Below are positions 36,523 through 44,697 of a stretch of DNA of 64,000 nucleotides, piece after piece. A program made the position numbers and the translations under genes. Origin of the DNA: an uncultured Psychrobacter sp. (GTDB lineage: Bacteria; Pseudomonadota; Gammaproteobacteria; Pseudomonadales; Moraxellaceae); assembly GCF_947495825.1 (NCBI RefSeq), contig NZ_CANMAH010000002.1:248001-312000 (forward strand). The letters are read 5' to 3'. Position 1 is the stretch's first letter. Every line of letters begins with the position of its first letter. A model generated the notes under the pieces. That model was not told where the DNA came from. It searched no databases and worked only from the letters and a program-made list of their open reading frames with translations.

Positions 36523-37323
36523 TTATTGACCAAAGTTTTCTTGTTCAAGACGAGCAAGCTCACCGTTGCTGCGGATCTCACTTAACGCCTTATTAAAGTC
36601 ATCTTTAAGAGAGTCATTTTTACGTACAGCGATAGCAATGTTGTCGTCATTATCTATTTCATCACCAACAATACCAAAGCCTTCAGGGTTATCTGCCAAC
36701 CACGATTTGGCCGATACTTTTTCGGCCAATACCGCATCGCTACGACCAGATTTTAGGTCTAAGTAGGCATTATCATAATTATCGTATAACTGAACTGTAT
36801 TACCGTCCTTACCTTCATAATTATCTTGTAGATAAGCGCCTGGAGTCGTTGAGCGTTGACCACCTAATGTCAGGTTTTCTATTGCCGTCGGATCAAAACT
36901 GCCATTAGTATCAGTTAGCCATACCATGGTATTAGCAAAGTAAGGCTCAGTGAAATCGACCTTTTCTTGACGCTCAGGAGTAATTGACATACCTGCGACC
37001 ACAGCATCGTATTTTTGCGCCAATAGACCTGGAATGATACCGTCCCAGTCTTGAGCGACGATCTCACAGTTGGCCTGCATCTGCTCACACAAAGCATTGG
37101 CCACATCGACATCAAAGCCTGCCAAACTGCCATCAGCGTTGGTATAGTTAAAAGGAGGGTAAGCGCCCTCAGTCGCGATACGAATAGTCTTACCAGCCGC
37201 GTCTGCCGCAGGTGCATCAGCGCTAGTATCAGCGGCTTCATTAGCAGGTTGGCTACAAGCACTAAGCGCAATGGCCGCGGTGATGGTCATCGACGACCAC
37301 AATAGGCGAGAGTTCGACATCAT
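36523..37323 (-). CDS. Basic amino-acid ABC transporter substrate-binding lipoprotein, copy 1
   Basis: ArgT/HisJ-family receptor, about 266 residues from ATG 37323 (or 37320). The start is chosen for GAGGAA just upstream; the frame is open for another 36 codons without a better site. Lipobox IALSAC. It has IRIATEGAYPPFNYTNADGS, GFDVDVANALC, AQDWDGIIPGLLAQKYDAV and MSITPERQEKVDFTEPYF, then QRSTTPGAYLQDNYEG. It lacks the long C-terminal tail of copies 2 and 3. It is the first of the three in transcription order, downstream of hisP. Confidence 0.88.
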   Translation of the reverse strand: MMSNSRLLWSSMTITAAIALSACSQPANEAADTSADAPAADAAGKTIRIATEGAYPPFNYTNADGSLAGFDVDVANALCEQMQANCEIVAQDWDGIIPGLLAQKYDAVVAGMSITPERQEKVDFTEPYFANTMVWLTDTNGSFDPTAIENLTLGGQRSTTPGAYLQDNYEGKDGNTVQLYDNYDNAYLDLKSGRSDAVLAEKVSAKSWLADNPEGFGIVGDEIDNDDNIAIAVRKNDSLKDDFNKALSEIRSNGELARLEQENFGQ

Positions 37324-37548
37324 ACGTTCCTCATTTTTTAATAAATTTTTGATAAAGATTTGTGTTGTTTTAACGTCTGACATCCTTGCCAGATATAAAT
37401 ACAATAACAGGTATTGACATTTTATAGACAACTCGATAATACCTCACTCAAATATCAAAAACAAACGTTTTGCATATTGACTGTCATTATCGAGTAATAA
37501 AGCGTCAAATGAGGATAAAAGTCATGGTTGATGATCGTTTGACACCGT

Positions 37549-37587
37549 CACTATCTGACGTTGTTAGTTTGACACTGTCAGATAGTG
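37549..37587. promoter_or_regulatory. Inverted and direct repeats between hisP and the binding-protein genes
   Basis: Perfect 11-bp inverted repeat CACTATCTGAC (37549-37559) / GTCAGATAGTG (37577-37587). Overlapping it is a direct repeat TTTGACACCGTCA / TTTGACACTGTCA spaced 30 bp apart. There is no U run, so it is not a simple terminator. It lies 225-265 bp upstream of binding-protein copy 1. It may be an operator, or a hairpin that sets the ratio between ATPase and receptor mRNA. The rest of 37324-37671 shows nothing further. Confidence 0.45.
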
Positions 37588-37671
37588 GTAATGCGATTGA
37601 TTGTCTGAAAAGTTAAGACATAAGGTTAAAAAATAGCGCGATGGATAATAGATGATGGGTATTTTTAATAA

Positions 37672-38469
37672 TTAATTTTGATTGTGCGATGCCATAAATT
37701 CTTTGACTCGCTCTGAGGTGGGATTATCAAATACCTGCTCAGGTGTGCCTATCTCTTCAATCACACCTTGATGTAAAAACACTACTTTGTTTGAGACTTC
37801 ACGAGCAAAGCGCATTTCATGAGTGACAATTAACATCGTACGTCCCTCCTCTGCCAAGTCTCGCATTACGGTCAGCACTTCATTGACCAGCTCGGGATCA
37901 AGCGCAGAAGTTGGCTCATCAAATAATAATACGCGCGGCTGCATCGCAAGTGCACGAGCGATAGCAACACGTTGACGCTGACCGCCTGATAAGTTGGCAG
38001 GATAAGCATCTTTTTTATCAAGCAAACCAACTTTATCTAGCAGTTTCTCTGCATCACTGATGGCTTGCTGTTTTTTAACTTTTAATACTTGCGTTGGCCC
38101 TTCAATGATGTTTTGAAGAATGGTCTTGTGCGGCCACAAATTAAAGTTTTGAAAGACAAAACCCACACGGGCTCGTAAGCTATCAAGCTGCTTATTGTCT
38201 GCTGCCTGCATTTCGCCGGACTTGGTTGGCTTTAGCATGAGCTCTTCATTGCCAACACTAATATGTCCTTGCGTGGGCTTTTCGAGTAGATTAATACATC
38301 GTAGTAAAGTCGATTTACCAGAGCCAGAAGATCCTAAGATAGAGATGACATCACCATCGTAGGCAGTCAACGATACACCTTTGAGCACAGCCAATGAGCC
38401 AAAGCTTTTATGAAGATCTTGTAACTCTAAGGCAATAGGGCGAGTCGAGTTTGCGGCAGTCTCAAGCAT
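37672..38469 (-). CDS. hisP: Basic amino-acid ABC transporter ATP-binding protein HisP-like
   Basis: Cytoplasmic ATPase, 265 residues. Walker A is [20 protein letters not shown], where CINLLE is typical of HisP. Q-loop [16 protein letters not shown], signature [19 protein letters not shown], Walker [15 protein letters not shown] and switch [13 protein letters not shown] follow. It is read before the three receptor genes. The two permeases lie 3.5 kb downstream beyond a terminator; no other ATPase is near them, so this is the likely partner. Confidence 0.92.
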   Translation of the reverse strand: MLETAANSTRPIALELQDLHKSFGSLAVLKGVSLTAYDGDVISILGSSGSGKSTLLRCINLLEKPTQGHISVGNEELMLKPTKSGEMQAADNKQLDSLRARVGFVFQNFNLWPHKTILQNIIEGPTQVLKVKKQQAISDAEKLLDKVGLLDKKDAYPANLSGGQRQRVAIARALAMQPRVLLFDEPTSALDPELVNEVLTVMRDLAEEGRTMLIVTHEMRFAREVSNKVVFLHQGVIEEIGTPEQVFDNPTSERVKEFMASHNQN

Positions 38470-38641
38470 GGGTTAGCAGATTTCCAATAAAAATAAATAA
38501 AGAGAGAAGCGTCATAATAACTTAAAATGATACTAATAAGTTTTATAGTGCTATTGCGCCACATTGTCGCTTAAAACAGGACCAAAAGGCAAACTTTCTA
38601 TCTGTTTTTTATGCTTGATACATCTTGCTTCTTTACCCATA

Positions 38642-38675
38642 AAAATAGCTCAGATAGCATTGGCATATCTGAGCT
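38642..38675 (-). terminator. Intrinsic terminator after the acidic lipoprotein gene
   Basis: Perfect 10-bp stem AGCTCAGATA / TATCTGAGCT over a 9-nt loop, followed on the minus strand by AUUUUU. It isolates the lipoprotein gene from hisP. The remainder of 38470-38784 holds the hisP promoter area and nothing else I can name. Confidence 0.8.
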
Positions 38676-38784
38676 CACATATATTATTAGCTTTTTTATA
38701 CAAAGGTAGTAAAAGTCTGTTTAATTATTAGCTTAAGTAATAGACAGTCTATAAGCTTATTGCTCATAACTTAATAGGTTAAAA

Positions 38785-39162
38785 TTAGTAGGTTGAGACG
38801 TGTTCTTCTGATTCGCTACCGTCTAGTATTTCAGATTCGTCAGCTACTTCAGACTCATCAGCTGTCGCGATGGCAACGTCATTGTTCATCATATCACTAT
38901 CAGCGTCGCTAGGCATATCATCTGAAGCGTATGCCGTATTTTCACTGGTGGCTATGGCTGTGTCATCGTCTACATTGGTGACACCCTGCTCCACTTCTGC
39001 TTGAGCATCCATGGCTGTCTCATCTTCACTCACCGGCGTCTCGTTGTCCGCGCAAGCGCCTAAGGCTAAAGCAGATGCTGCTAGCGAAGCGTACAACCAC
39101 TTTTTGAGCATTGGTTTATGCAGCATTGTCTCTATTGTATTGGTTTTTTTCATGGTCTTCAT
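38785..39162 (-). CDS. Small acidic lipoprotein, function unknown
   Basis: About 125 residues. The start at ATG 39162 (MKTMKKTNT) is preceded by GGAGA. A basic N-region and hydrophobic core lead to the lipobox LALGAC. The mature part is low in complexity and strongly acidic, built from Asp, Glu, Ser, Ala and Thr with recurring D/E-S-E and AIAT phrases (AIATSENTAYASDD, VAIATADESEVADESE). No domain is recognised. It is a single-gene unit. Such a charged, disordered lipoprotein could be an envelope or cation-binding factor, but that is a guess. Confidence 0.7.
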   Translation of the reverse strand: MKTMKKTNTIETMLHKPMLKKWLYASLAASALALGACADNETPVSEDETAMDAQAEVEQGVTNVDDDTAIATSENTAYASDDMPSDADSDMMNNDVAIATADESEVADESEILDGSESEEHVSTY

Positions 39163-39613
39163 TTTAATTCTCCGTGGCTCTTTGGCACTGGTAGGATTCA
39201 AAATTTTTCTAAACACGCTCAATGGATATTGAGTCTAGTGAATGCTTGATGATTTAGTACTCAACTATACTGATAACCGCTTGTCACTACCTTAGTAGTT
39301 ACAGCGCAGTTATGTTAAAAGTGCGTAACCACGTACGTATTAAGTTTTTTGTATTATTGTTTTGAGTTAACAGTCTTACAAATAGACAATATCTTGAATT
39401 AAATCTTATGTTTATAAAAACTGACAAAGTCAGCATAAGTAACAATAATTGCTGAGTAAAGGCAGGTACTGTTCACAAATTCATCTTTACTATCGACCGT
39501 AACTCCTCTATGTTAAATAGCATAACGCTGTGAGGCCGATAAAACGTAAATTCTGTCAACGACACCCCATTACTAACGAAAAACTCTCATCCACAGACAC
39601 AAGGAAATCTTCT
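39163..39613. other. Intergenic region between the acidic lipoprotein gene and proA
   Basis: About 450 bp between divergent genes, AT-rich, with the small palindrome ACGTACGT near 39330. No credible gene, hairpin or riboswitch was seen. An upstream in-frame extension of proA (from 39530) has no ribosome-binding site and no family match. Confidence 0.35.
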
Positions 39614-40915
39614 ATGAGTCAATCAAATACCGCAGACGTCGCAACTTATATGCAACAAGTCGGCAAACAAGCCCGTGCAGCGTCGCGTACGCTTGCCGCT
39701 GCTAATACTGGCGATAAAAACTCCGCATTGTTAGCGATTCATGATGTATTAGTTGATGCAAAACAAGATATCTTATCTGCTAACAAAATCGATATGGATA
39801 AAGGTCAAAAAAACGATCTTGAAACAGCGCTTCTAGACCGTCTAGAGCTAAATGAAGACCGGTTCGAGGGCATGCTCCAAGGCCTAAAAGATGTCGCCGC
39901 ACTGCCTGATCCTATCGGTGAAGTCACAGACATGACCTATCGTCCATCTGGTATTCACCTAGGTAAAATGCGCGTGCCTCTTGGCGTCGTTGGCATGATT
40001 TATGAGTCGCGTCCAAACGTCACTTTAGAAGCTGCTTCTTTAGCCCTAAAATCAGGTAACGCCATCATTCTACGCGGCGGCTCAGAAGCATTTGAATCCA
40101 ACCAAGCAATCGCGAAATGTATTCATCAGGGCCTAAAAAAAGCTGGCCTCTCTGAGCACAGCGTGCAAGTACTACAAACCACAGATCGCGCAGCAGTGGG
40201 CGAGCTTATTACCATGACAGAATATGTCGATGTCATTGTACCGCGTGGCGGCAAAGGTTTGATTGCCCGTATCAGTAATGATGCCAAGGTACCGGTGATC
40301 AAACATTTAGATGGCAATTGCCACACCTTTATCGATAGCGATGCCGATCCAAAAATCGCTATCGACGTCAGCGTCAATGCTAAAACGCATCGCTATGGCA
40401 CGTGCAACACTATGGAGACGTTATTGCTCGATGACACGGTTGCAGATGAGCTATTACCGCGGATTGCTGAAGCCATTATCCAAGCTGATGACGCCATGCA
40501 ACTACGTCTCGATGATAAGGCGCAAGCTATCTTAAATGATAACGCCAAGCTCGAGGGCCATCTATCGGCTGCAACTGATGAGGACTGGGATACTGAATAT
40601 CTAGCGCCTATCTTAGCGATTAAAATCGTGGCAGGCATTGATGAAGCCATTGAACATATCAACACCCATGGCAGTCATCATACCGATGTCATCATTACTG
40701 ATAACTATACTAAGTCGCAGCGCTTTATCCGTGAAGTGGACTCAGCAAGTGTTATGATCAACGCTTCTAGCCGTTTCGCAGATGGTTTTGAGTATGGCTT
40801 GGGCGCAGAGATTGGTATCTCAACCGACAAGATTCACGCGCGTGGCCCTGTAGGACTCGAAGGCCTAACCTCACAGAAGTGGATTGTCTATGGACATGGC
40901 GAGACGCGTGCTTAA
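39614..40915 (+). CDS. proA: Glutamate-5-semialdehyde dehydrogenase ProA
   Basis: NADPH-dependent reduction of glutamyl-5-phosphate to glutamate semialdehyde, second step of proline synthesis. About 433 residues from ATG 39614, with AAGGAAA upstream. Motifs: [17 protein letters not shown] near residue 120, [27 protein letters not shown], the catalytic-cysteine region [14 protein letters not shown], and the C-terminal [23 protein letters not shown] and [11 protein letters not shown]. proB is not nearby. A single-gene unit ended by a terminator. Confidence 0.96.
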   Translation: MSQSNTADVATYMQQVGKQARAASRTLAAANTGDKNSALLAIHDVLVDAKQDILSANKIDMDKGQKNDLETALLDRLELNEDRFEGMLQGLKDVAALPDPIGEVTDMTYRPSGIHLGKMRVPLGVVGMIYESRPNVTLEAASLALKSGNAIILRGGSEAFESNQAIAKCIHQGLKKAGLSEHSVQVLQTTDRAAVGELITMTEYVDVIVPRGGKGLIARISNDAKVPVIKHLDGNCHTFIDSDADPKIAIDVSVNAKTHRYGTCNTMETLLLDDTVADELLPRIAEAIIQADDAMQLRLDDKAQAILNDNAKLEGHLSAATDEDWDTEYLAPILAIKIVAGIDEAIEHINTHGSHHTDVIITDNYTKSQRFIREVDSASVMINASSRFADGFEYGLGAEIGISTDKIHARGPVGLEGLTSQKWIVYGHGETRA

Positions 40916-40984
40916 CTTGTTGTCTCTTGTTAACTTATTGTCCCTTAACCTACCATTTATAGCGTAACCTCAAGTATAATCCAC

Positions 40985-41017
40985 AAAAAACGTCAGCTTA
41001 ATTGCTGGCGTTTTTTT
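40985..41017 (+). terminator. Intrinsic terminator after proA
   Basis: AAAAAACGTCAGC pairs with GCTGGCGTTTTTT (one G-U), loop TTAATT, then a T run. Confidence 0.88.
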
Positions 41018-41117
41018 ATTAATGGTAAATGGACCATAAAAACTCGGTTACCCAGTAGAAGCCAACATAAAGATTAGGATGCAACATAACAAAAACACTG
41101 TATAGGAACGTAGCCTT

Positions 41118-41306
41118 ATGCAAAGTGGCAAAATCAAGCACTATAACTCAGATAAAGGCTATGGCTTTATCGACGTTGATGAGCAAAATGAAGATGTTTT
41201 CTTCCACGTCAGTAAAGTAAGGTTGTCAAAGCCGATCACCGTAGGTCAAAGAGTCTATTTTAATAGGAACGTAACGACAAAAATCAATTGCGAGCAACTG
41301 AGGTGA
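41118..41306 (+). CDS. Cold-shock domain fragment (5' part of a frameshifted CSD-RNase gene)
   Basis: 62 residues: an OB-fold cold-shock domain with the nucleic-acid-binding motifs KGYGFIDV (RNP1-like) and DVFFHVSKV (RNP2-like), then VGQRVYFNRNV. It ends early with the out-of-place tail INCEQLR. One added base in the A run at 41279-41283 would let it read on as TTKNQLRATEV, the normal last strand of such domains, and continue into the RNase frame that starts within this gene. I therefore read this as the 5' part of a broken or phase-switched gene. ATAGGAACG lies upstream of the ATG. Confidence 0.75.
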   Translation: MQSGKIKHYNSDKGYGFIDVDEQNEDVFFHVSKVRLSKPITVGQRVYFNRNVTTKINCEQLR

Positions 41307-41881
41307 CTGATGCTTCGTTGAGTATCGAGCAGAGTACGACAAAATCAAATCATACGTCAGTACATTTAAACCAAAGTAATCAGAACGGCGGCCACAGACC
41401 AAGTAGCGTGAATAGCCGCAACCGCTATCATACCTCTAATAATCAATATCCGAGGTACAGCAATAAAAGCTGGAAATCGACTGCTATTAGCGTACTTATT
41501 CTTATTGCCGTCATATTCTTTGGCTATACAGAATTAAAGCCTACGTTACTCGGTGATAATTCATCTAATGTTACATCAACCTCTTCTTATGTTGAGACAC
41601 AGACAAACGCTATCACTGGCGACCCTCAGATAGATCAAACCATTGCGCTGATTCAACAAGGTGGGCCTTTTCCATATCCGAATAAAGACGGTACTACCTT
41701 TTATAATCGTGAAGGCAGACTGCCTGCCGAGTCCCAAGGCTACTACCGCGAGTACACAGTACCTACGCCTGGAGTGTCTCATCGAGGAGCGCGGCGTATT
41801 GTCACTGGTGGCAACCCTCCTACCGTCTATTACTTGACCGTTGACCATTACGACAGCTTTCGAAAGCTTAAGGTAAATTAA
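41288..41881 (+). CDS. Membrane-anchored barnase-like (N1/T1 family) ribonuclease, 3' part of the frameshifted gene
   Basis: Frame of about 197 residues whose first possible start is a TTG at 41288 with no ribosome-binding site, overlapping the cold-shock fragment. Order: LRATEV (end of the cold-shock fold), a Ser/Asn-rich basic linker, a membrane helix at about 64-80 (STAISVLILIAVIFFGY), a spacer, then a microbial RNase domain at about 112-197. The barnase catalytic residues are matched by Glu155 (YYREYTV), the Arg cluster 166-170 (RGARRIV) and His187 in TVDHYDSFRKL, close to barnase TTDHYQTF. Basic residues before the helix suggest that the RNase faces the periplasm. A barstar-like gene follows directly. 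Confidence 0.8.
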   Translation: MRATEVTDASLSIEQSTTKSNHTSVHLNQSNQNGGHRPSSVNSRNRYHTSNNQYPRYSNKSWKSTAISVLILIAVIFFGYTELKPTLLGDNSSNVTSTSSYVETQTNAITGDPQIDQTIALIQQGGPFPYPNKDGTTFYNREGRLPAESQGYYREYTVPTPGVSHRGARRIVTGGNPPTVYYLTVDHYDSFRKLKVN

Positions 41882-41882
41882 T

Positions 41883-42227
41883 ATGAGCCAAGCCATTTAT
41901 TTTGTTGATCAAAGCAGTGCAGCACTTAGTGACAGCATTCCTAAAGAAGCTGTGAGTATCCCAATCGGTAAAGCGCTCGATAAAAAAACCCTTTTGACCA
42001 GCCTAGCCAAAGCATGCGATTTTCCTAGCTACTTTGCTCATAACTGGGATAGTGCGTGGGATTGTTTGACAGATAGTGAAGTTGAGTATCTAGAGCTTAA
42101 TTTGGCTGCGGTAGAGAACATAAACACTGAGGACTTTAACGTTTTTAAAGGCATCGTTGAAAATGCCTATAAGGACTTCGGCAAGCCGCAACTTTGGGTG
42201 GTTGTGCCGACAAGAGACAAGGATTAG
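41883..42227 (+). CDS. Barstar family RNase inhibitor
   Basis: 114-residue cytoplasmic protein that should bind and block the barnase-like RNase encoded just upstream. The core LLTSLAKACDFPSYFAHNWD and SAWDCLTD is typical of the barstar helix that plugs the RNase active site. Asp56 and Asp60 in NWDSAWD correspond to barstar Asp35 and Asp39. LELNLAAVENI and KPQLWVVVP match later strands. The ATG lies one base after the RNase stop, and its AAGGT site is inside the last RNase codons, so translation is coupled. The frame is intact although the RNase gene is frameshifted. Confidence 0.88.
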   Translation: MSQAIYFVDQSSAALSDSIPKEAVSIPIGKALDKKTLLTSLAKACDFPSYFAHNWDSAWDCLTDSEVEYLELNLAAVENINTEDFNVFKGIVENAYKDFGKPQLWVVVPTRDKD

Positions 42228-42243
42228 TCGCTAATTATCACAA

Positions 42244-42287
42244 AACCTAAATTTGAGATAAATATAATTTTGTCTCCAATTTGGGTT
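42244..42287 (+). terminator. Possible terminator after the barstar gene
   Basis: AACCTAAATTTGAGA faces TCTCCAATTTGGGTT with one mismatch and one G-U pair, followed by AATTTATATTT rather than a clean T run. It lies in the 88-bp gap before gltS. Confidence 0.45.
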
Positions 42288-42315
42288 AATTTATATTTAG
42301 AAAAAGGATTGATCT

Positions 42316-43590
42316 ATGGAAATTACTTTAAATGGCTATTACACCTTGATATTAGCCACTTTAGTACTACTGCTAGGGCGATTTTTGGTTAAGAATATCA
42401 AGTTTTTAGAAAACTTTAATATTCCAGAACCAGTTGCAGGCGGTTTGGTGGCTGCAGTCGTTGTTTATATATTAAATATATTTTGGGGATTTAGCTTTAA
42501 CTTTCATCAAGGATTGCAAACAGCGACCATGCTGATGTTCTTTGCTTCCATCGGTCTGAGTGCTGATTTTAGTAAGCTCAAAGCAGGTGGTACGCCATTA
42601 TTAATTTTCACCATTGTGGTGTCCGTTTTTATTATCTTGCAGGATGTCGTTGGCGTCGCGATGGCAAGCGTTCTTGGACTTGATCCTTTACTTGGGTTGG
42701 TCACGGGTTCTATCGCGCTGACTGGTGGACACGGAACAGCAGGCGCATGGGGCATAACTTTAGAGGAGCAATATGGCGTGGTCGGTGCAACGACTCTGGG
42801 TATCGCTGTTGCAACTTATGGTCTGGTCGCAGGCGGCGTAGTCGGTGGGCCTGTGGCTCGTCGATTGATCCAAAAGCTTGGTATAGAGCCAACTCCCTAC
42901 AATCAAAGCCCAAGTGACATCGAAAAGGTAACAGGTGCACAGTCACTATATAGTACCAAGCACGACGAAGACGACATTTTAAATGACAAAGAAATCTTTG
43001 AAAAACCTGACCACATTCGTCTTATTACTGCGTCCTCTACCATTGAAACCTTAGCCCTGTTCGCCGGTGCACTGGCGTTTGCAGAGACCATGACGTTGGT
43101 GGCAGCCGATACTTGGTTTGAGTTGCCTACCTTCGTTTGGGCGTTGGCAGGCGGTGTGATTATTCGCAACGTACTAACGATATTTTTTAACTTTGAGATG
43201 TTTGACCGTGCCATTGATGTGTTAGGTAATGCTTCTTTGAGCCTATTTTTGGCCATGGCACTGTTGTCACTAAAACTATGGCAGCTGACTGATTTGGCAG
43301 GACCTGTACTGATTATCTTAATCGTACAAACGGTGGTTATGATTATCTATGTGTACCTAGTAACCTTTAAGATAATGGGCAAAAACTACGATGCCGCTGT
43401 CTTGTCAGCAGGCCATTGTGGTTTTGGTATGGGGGCAACGCCGACTGCGATTGCAAATATGCAGGCAGTCACCGATCGCTACTTGCCTTCGTATAAGGCG
43501 TTCTTAATTGTGCCAATGGTTGGTGCATTCTTTGTCGATATCGTCAACGCTACGGTATTGCAGATATTCATTAATTTACCGTTTATGTAG
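42316..43590 (+). CDS. gltS: Sodium/glutamate symporter GltS
   Basis: Na+-coupled glutamate uptake carrier, 424 residues, inner membrane, about ten helices in two inverted halves. Family motifs: PEPVAGGLVAA near residue 37, the first pore loop TGSIALTGGHGTAGAWG, GVVGATTLGIAVATYGLVAGGVVGG and the second pore loop SAGHCGFGMGATPTAIANM. The start has AAAGGA upstream. It is an alternative glutamate entry route beside gltIJKL. Confidence 0.95.
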   Translation: MEITLNGYYTLILATLVLLLGRFLVKNIKFLENFNIPEPVAGGLVAAVVVYILNIFWGFSFNFHQGLQTATMLMFFASIGLSADFSKLKAGGTPLLIFTIVVSVFIILQDVVGVAMASVLGLDPLLGLVTGSIALTGGHGTAGAWGITLEEQYGVVGATTLGIAVATYGLVAGGVVGGPVARRLIQKLGIEPTPYNQSPSDIEKVTGAQSLYSTKHDEDDILNDKEIFEKPDHIRLITASSTIETLALFAGALAFAETMTLVAADTWFELPTFVWALAGGVIIRNVLTIFFNFEMFDRAIDVLGNASLSLFLAMALLSLKLWQLTDLAGPVLIILIVQTVVMIIYVYLVTFKIMGKNYDAAVLSAGHCGFGMGATPTAIANMQAVTDRYLPSYKAFLIVPMVGAFFVDIVNATVLQIFINLPFM

Positions 43591-43627
43591 AAACAAGACT
43601 TTTTAGACCAGTCTTAGTAATAATTAA

Positions 43628-43661
43628 AGCCCCAACTACACTTCGGTTAGTTGGGGTTTTT
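43628..43661 (+). terminator. Intrinsic terminator after gltS
   Basis: CCCCAACTA (43630-43638) pairs with TAGTTGGGG (43648-43656), loop CACTTCGGT, then TTTTT. Confidence 0.9.
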
Positions 43662-43782
43662 GGTTGGCGTGTTTACTGATCACATAGATTAAAGAACAAA
43701 TCTTGCGTTTTGTTACGCAACTTCTAATGACACCAAAACCATAAGCCGTTATCAATGGTGTATAAAAATATTGAGGTAAATT

Positions 43783-44481
43783 ATGTTAGTGTTTGCAGTA
43801 ATCATTGTCGTCTCAGGCGCCCTTATCGTCGGGGCGCTTTGGGGGTTGTATGGACGACTACCTAGCTGGCTTGAAGGCAACTTGCTGGCGGTCGCAGGTG
43901 GGGCACTGACGATATCAGTGGTCATCGAGCTATTACAACCAGCCGTGACTGATAGCGGAGTTTGGATCACAGCGGCTTTCACTTTACTAGGCGCCATCGT
44001 ATTTACAGGTATTGACTACTTGATTGATGAAAAACTCAACTCGGAGGGCGGTGGTGGTCTATTGGCTGCCATCACACTTGACGGGGTGCCTGAAAATCTG
44101 GCGCTAGGCGTATCACTCTTAAGCGGCAACGTAATGCAAGTCGCTGCATTAGCAGGTTCTATCTTGTTGTCCAACCTTCCAGAAGCGGCTGGCGGTGCCA
44201 AAGAGATGCGCAAAAATGGCAAAAGTAACAAGAAAGTGCTCATGCTTTGGATCGGTGCTGCTGTTTTGTTATCGCTTGCTGCTATCTTAGGTAAGGTGCT
44301 GCTCAAGGGCGTTGATGAAGAGATTATTAGTGCTATCGATTGTTTCGCTGCTGGCGCTGTTATTGCCTCTTTAGCGACTGAGGTGTTCCCCACTGCCTTT
44401 AAACGCGGCAACCACTGGGCAGGTATCAGTGCGAGTGTTGGCCTGATACTGGCGTTGGCCTTAAACCAGCTTGGTGGTTAA
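43783..44481 (+). CDS. ZIP-like metal transporter, histidine-poor
   Basis: Inner-membrane protein of 232 residues with about eight helices and a ZIP-like arrangement. Helix 4 reads TLDGVPENLALGVSLL where classical ZIP proteins have HNxPEG, and helix 5 reads LSNLPEAAGGAKEM in place of the second metal motif. The prolines and acidic residues are kept but the metal-binding histidines are absent, so ligand or function may differ. AGGTAA precedes the ATG. A single-gene unit with its own terminator. Confidence 0.75.
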   Translation: MLVFAVIIVVSGALIVGALWGLYGRLPSWLEGNLLAVAGGALTISVVIELLQPAVTDSGVWITAAFTLLGAIVFTGIDYLIDEKLNSEGGGGLLAAITLDGVPENLALGVSLLSGNVMQVAALAGSILLSNLPEAAGGAKEMRKNGKSNKKVLMLWIGAAVLLSLAAILGKVLLKGVDEEIISAIDCFAAGAVIASLATEVFPTAFKRGNHWAGISASVGLILALALNQLGG

Positions 44482-44616
44482 TCTGTTTGGTATGGCTGAT
44501 ACGTTGGCTGCCTAATCTCCGTGTACTATAGTTCTGAACACTATGACCAAATCATCGATGACCCAAAGACTCGACTGAGAAGTTCACCATAAAAATACCG
44601 ACTTTTTTATAACAAG

Positions 44617-44650
44617 AAAAAACCGCCCAGCCTAAGCTGAGCGGTTTTTA
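44617..44650. terminator. Bidirectional terminator, ZIP-like gene / glyA
   Basis: AAAAAACCGC pairs with GCGGTTTTT, with inner CAGC / GCTG pairing. It stands between convergent genes. Confidence 0.85.
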
Positions 44651-44697
44651 TTTTACTCAACGCTAAATAAGCGCTAGCTAAAATTAAAAGAACTGGC

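Noticed and set aside
41279..41285. Programmed -1 ribosomal frameshift at the cold-shock/RNase junction
   Set aside because: The sequence A-AAA-ATC does not fit a canonical slippery heptamer and no strong downstream stem is seen; a length change of the A run is the simpler explanation.
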